Source: Clostridiales bacterium (GTDB taxonomy: Bacteria > Bacillota > Clostridia > Oscillospirales > Oscillospiraceae). Taken from it: DNA of 6,599 nucleotides. Of this stretch, positions 5,390 through 6,599 are shown piece after piece. Position 1 is the first letter of the stretch. The number at the start of each line of letters is the position of its first letter. The notes beneath the pieces were generated by a model. It searched no databases and was not told the DNA's origin. It saw only the letters and a list, made by a program, of their open reading frames with translations. Position numbers and translations under genes: made by a program. The stretch spans positions 1 to 6,599 of the forward strand of contig VSNB01000175.1 in the NCBI GenBank assembly GCA_009774055.1, in the 5' to 3' direction.

Positions 5390-6397
5390 TTACCGTCCGC
5401 GGTAGTTGTTGGTCAGGGCCTCCAGAATATCGTAGCGGTCCATATTGAACTGCTTCTTCATAGCCAGGGCCTCCTCCATTTCCAGGACCACCATGCGGCC
5501 TTCCTGGGTGGCGACCACGCAGTTGCCTGCGTTTTCGGAAATAGCCTTCACCGCCATGTAGCCCATGCGGCTGGCGGTTTCCCGATCCCGGGCGGAGGGC
5601 GCGCCGCCCCGCTGGATGTGGCCCAGCACTGTCACCCGGGGATCGAGGCCGATCTCCTCCTTGATCTGGCTGCTGATCTCCATGGCGTTGCCCGCGCCCT
5701 CGGCCACCACCACCATGTAGTGGGTGGTGCCCGCCAGACGGGCCCGGCGGATTTTCTCCACCACGTCCTGCTCGAAGTTTACCTCCCGCTCGGGAATTAG
5801 CACGGCGGTGGCGCCCACGGAAATGCCTACGTACAGCGCCAGATAGCCGGCGTGGCGGCCCATGACCTCCACCACGGAGCACCGCTCGTGGGACTGCATG
5901 GTGTCCCGCAGCTTGTCGATGCACTCGATGGCGGTGTTGCAGGCGGTGTCAAAGCCGATGGTGTAGTGGGAGCAGCCGATGTCGTTGTCGATGGTGGCGG
6001 GAATGCCGGCCACCTGGAGCTGATAGCCTCGCTCCGCCGCCCGGCGGGAGAGGTCCAGCGCGCCCCGGAAGGTGCCGTCGCCGCCGATGGCCACGATGGC
6101 ATCCAGTCCCAGCAGCTTGCAGGTCGCCAGGGCCTTGTCCTGACCGGCGACCTCGCGGAATTCATCGCTGCGGGCGGTGTAGAGGAGGGTGCCGCCCTTG
6201 TTGATAATGTGGCTGACGCTGGAAGTGTCCATGCGGACGAAGTCGCTGGAGATGAGGCCGTTCCAGCCTCTGCGGATGCCCACGCAGTCGATGCCCCGGC
6301 TGGCTGCGGAGCGGACCACGGCGCGTACCGCCGAGTTCATGCCCGGCGCGTCGCCGCCGCTGGTGAGAACGCCGATACGCTTTACCTGTTTTTCCAT
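5390..6397 (-). CDS. pfkA: ATP-dependent 6-phosphofructokinase
   Basis: Phosphorylates fructose 6-phosphate to fructose 1,6-bisphosphate in glycolysis. The product has 335 residues, slightly longer than E. coli PfkA (320). The ATG has a CGGAGG site nine bases upstream (6407-6412). Motifs are TSGGDAPGMN (12-21), IGGDGTF (104-110), GIPATIDND (131-139), MGR (179-181), E233 and RVTVLGHIQRGG (254-265). Catalytic and substrate residues equivalent to E. coli D103, T125, D127, D129, R162, R171, E222, R243, H249 and R252 are all present. Gly after GGD and absence of Lys in the GIPATIDND motif mark the ATP type rather than the pyrophosphate type. Several residues of the E. coli allosteric site are replaced (T58, T197, A222, T224). 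The gene has its own promoter and terminator and is probably monocistronic. Confidence 0.96.
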   Translation of the reverse strand: MEKQVKRIGVLTSGGDAPGMNSAVRAVVRSAASRGIDCVGIRRGWNGLISSDFVRMDTSSVSHIINKGGTLLYTARSDEFREVAGQDKALATCKLLGLDAIVAIGGDGTFRGALDLSRRAAERGYQLQVAGIPATIDNDIGCSHYTIGFDTACNTAIECIDKLRDTMQSHERCSVVEVMGRHAGYLALYVGISVGATAVLIPEREVNFEQDVVEKIRRARLAGTTHYMVVVAEGAGNAMEISSQIKEEIGLDPRVTVLGHIQRGGAPSARDRETASRMGYMAVKAISENAGNCVVATQEGRMVVLEMEEALAMKKQFNMDRYDILEALTNNYRGR

Positions 6398-6446
6398 ACT
6401 ATATGTCCTCCGAATTCCTTTGAATGATGGGGCGTTATGTATTATC

Positions 6447-6460
6447 CGGGCAAATGCCCG
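6447..6460 (-). other. Hairpin at the 5' end of the pfkA transcript
   Basis: CGGGCA and TGCCCG form perfect 6-base inverted arms around two bases (in RNA, a 5-base stem with a 4-base loop). With the start point near 6462, the hairpin begins about two bases from the 5' end of the mRNA. It could stabilise the message or be an operator just downstream of the promoter. Confidence 0.55.
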
Positions 6461-6468
6461 CTTATTTA

Positions 6469-6497
6469 ATTGTACTTCTCCGGGCGGTGTCTGTCAA
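6469..6497 (-). promoter_or_regulatory. Near-consensus pfkA promoter
   Basis: On the minus strand a perfect TTGACA (-35, 6492-6497) is followed after exactly 17 bases by TACAAT (-10, 6469-6474, five of six). Predicted start near 6462 gives a leader of about 65 bases before the pfkA ATG. The strength fits a housekeeping glycolytic gene. Confidence 0.88.
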
Positions 6498-6513
6498 GTT
6501 TTTATTGGGCAGC

Positions 6514-6522
6514 TGTTACTAT
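6514..6522 (+). promoter_or_regulatory. Possible extended -10 for the rightmost gene
   Basis: TGTTACTAT fits a TGn-plus-hexamer extended -10 on the plus strand (TACTAT, four of six). No good -35 is present. A start near 6529 would put the 6531-6575 hairpin at the very 5' end of the RNA. TACAAT at 6532-6537 is an alternative -10, also without a good -35, and would start transcription inside the hairpin. Confidence 0.25.
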
Positions 6523-6530
6523 TTGTTGAT

Positions 6531-6575
6531 TTACAATTCCATTAGAACGGGCCACCTGTTCGAAAAAAATTGTAA
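6531..6575 (+). other. 45-base dyad/hairpin reaching into the ribosome binding site
   Basis: TTACAATT (6531-6538) pairs perfectly with AATTGTAA (6568-6575). On the same axis, two pairs (6542-6543 with 6563-6564) and a 7-pair inner stem (6545-6551 with 6555-6561, one G-T) close a CCA loop. The 3' arm covers the first two A residues of the AAGGAGA site (6574-6580), so in RNA it could limit ribosome access; as DNA it could be an operator. Confidence 0.55.
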
Positions 6576-6588
6576 GGAGACTGAAAAA

Positions 6589-6599
6589 ATGAAGATCAA
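6589..6599 (+). CDS. Start of a plus-strand gene, product unknown
   Basis: An ATG at 6589 is preceded by AAGGAGA (6574-6580) with eight bases between. Only MKI and part of a fourth codon are present, so nothing can be said about function. It diverges from pfkA across a 191-base gap that holds the pfkA promoter and two hairpins. Confidence 0.55.

Noticed and set aside
6545..6561. LexA-type SOS box (GAAC...GTTC)
   Set aside because: The half-sites are nine bases apart, whereas the Firmicute consensus CGAACnnnnGTTCG needs four.
1..6599. CRISPR array, tRNA or rRNA genes
   Set aside because: No regularly spaced repeats, cloverleaf pattern or conserved rRNA segments were seen on either strand.

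Overview
The window looks like a chromosomal segment from a GC-rich, gut-type Clostridia bacterium, probably in or near Oscillospiraceae (Flavonifractor, Lawsonibacter or Pseudoflavonifractor-like). This rests on strong AGGAGG-type ribosome binding sites, high GC in most genes (about 68% in one block counted by hand), and the mix of families: OadG-like membrane protein, SfsA, DUF3788, NAT_N/GNAT_C acyltransferase, TldD/TldE and an ATP-type phosphofructokinase. The taxonomic call is inference; there is no rRNA or marker gene.

Layout. At the left edge a minus-strand gene for a small OadG-like membrane protein starts at 120 and runs off the window. It diverges from sfsA (404-1084, +). The 283-base gap between them holds a strong minus-strand promoter (222-250) and an extended -10 promoter for sfsA (298-326). 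Next come 236 bases without a gene but packed with inverted repeats: a 16-base stem-loop, a 37-base near-perfect hairpin, and a 164-base imperfect palindrome ending at the stop codon of the next gene. From there to 6397 all genes are on the minus strand. In transcription order they are pfkA (6397-5390), an intrinsic terminator (5378-5339), tldD (5320-3908), a tldE-like partner (3894-2602), an acyltransferase (2605-1778, 4-base overlap with tldE) and a DUF3788 gene (1734-1321). The right edge (6398-6599) is a divergent intergenic region with a near-consensus pfkA promoter, a hairpin near each predicted transcript start, and the first codons of a plus-strand gene at 6589.

Function. pfkA encodes the committed step of glycolysis and is separated from the downstream genes by the terminator. 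TldD and TldE form a heteromeric zinc protease known in other bacteria to trim peptide substrates, including modified peptide (RiPP) precursors. Tight coupling of a GNAT-like acyltransferase to this pair suggests a protease plus acylase module acting on a shared peptide or metabolite, but no precursor gene is visible. The DUF3788 gene is much lower in GC (about 46%, hand count) than its neighbours and sits against the large palindrome, so it may be an acquired gene.

The most interesting points are the structured 1092-1321 region, the 45-base hairpin that reaches into the ribosome binding site of the rightmost gene, the tldD-tldE-acyltransferase coupling, and the apparent loss of several allosteric-site residues in the phosphofructokinase.
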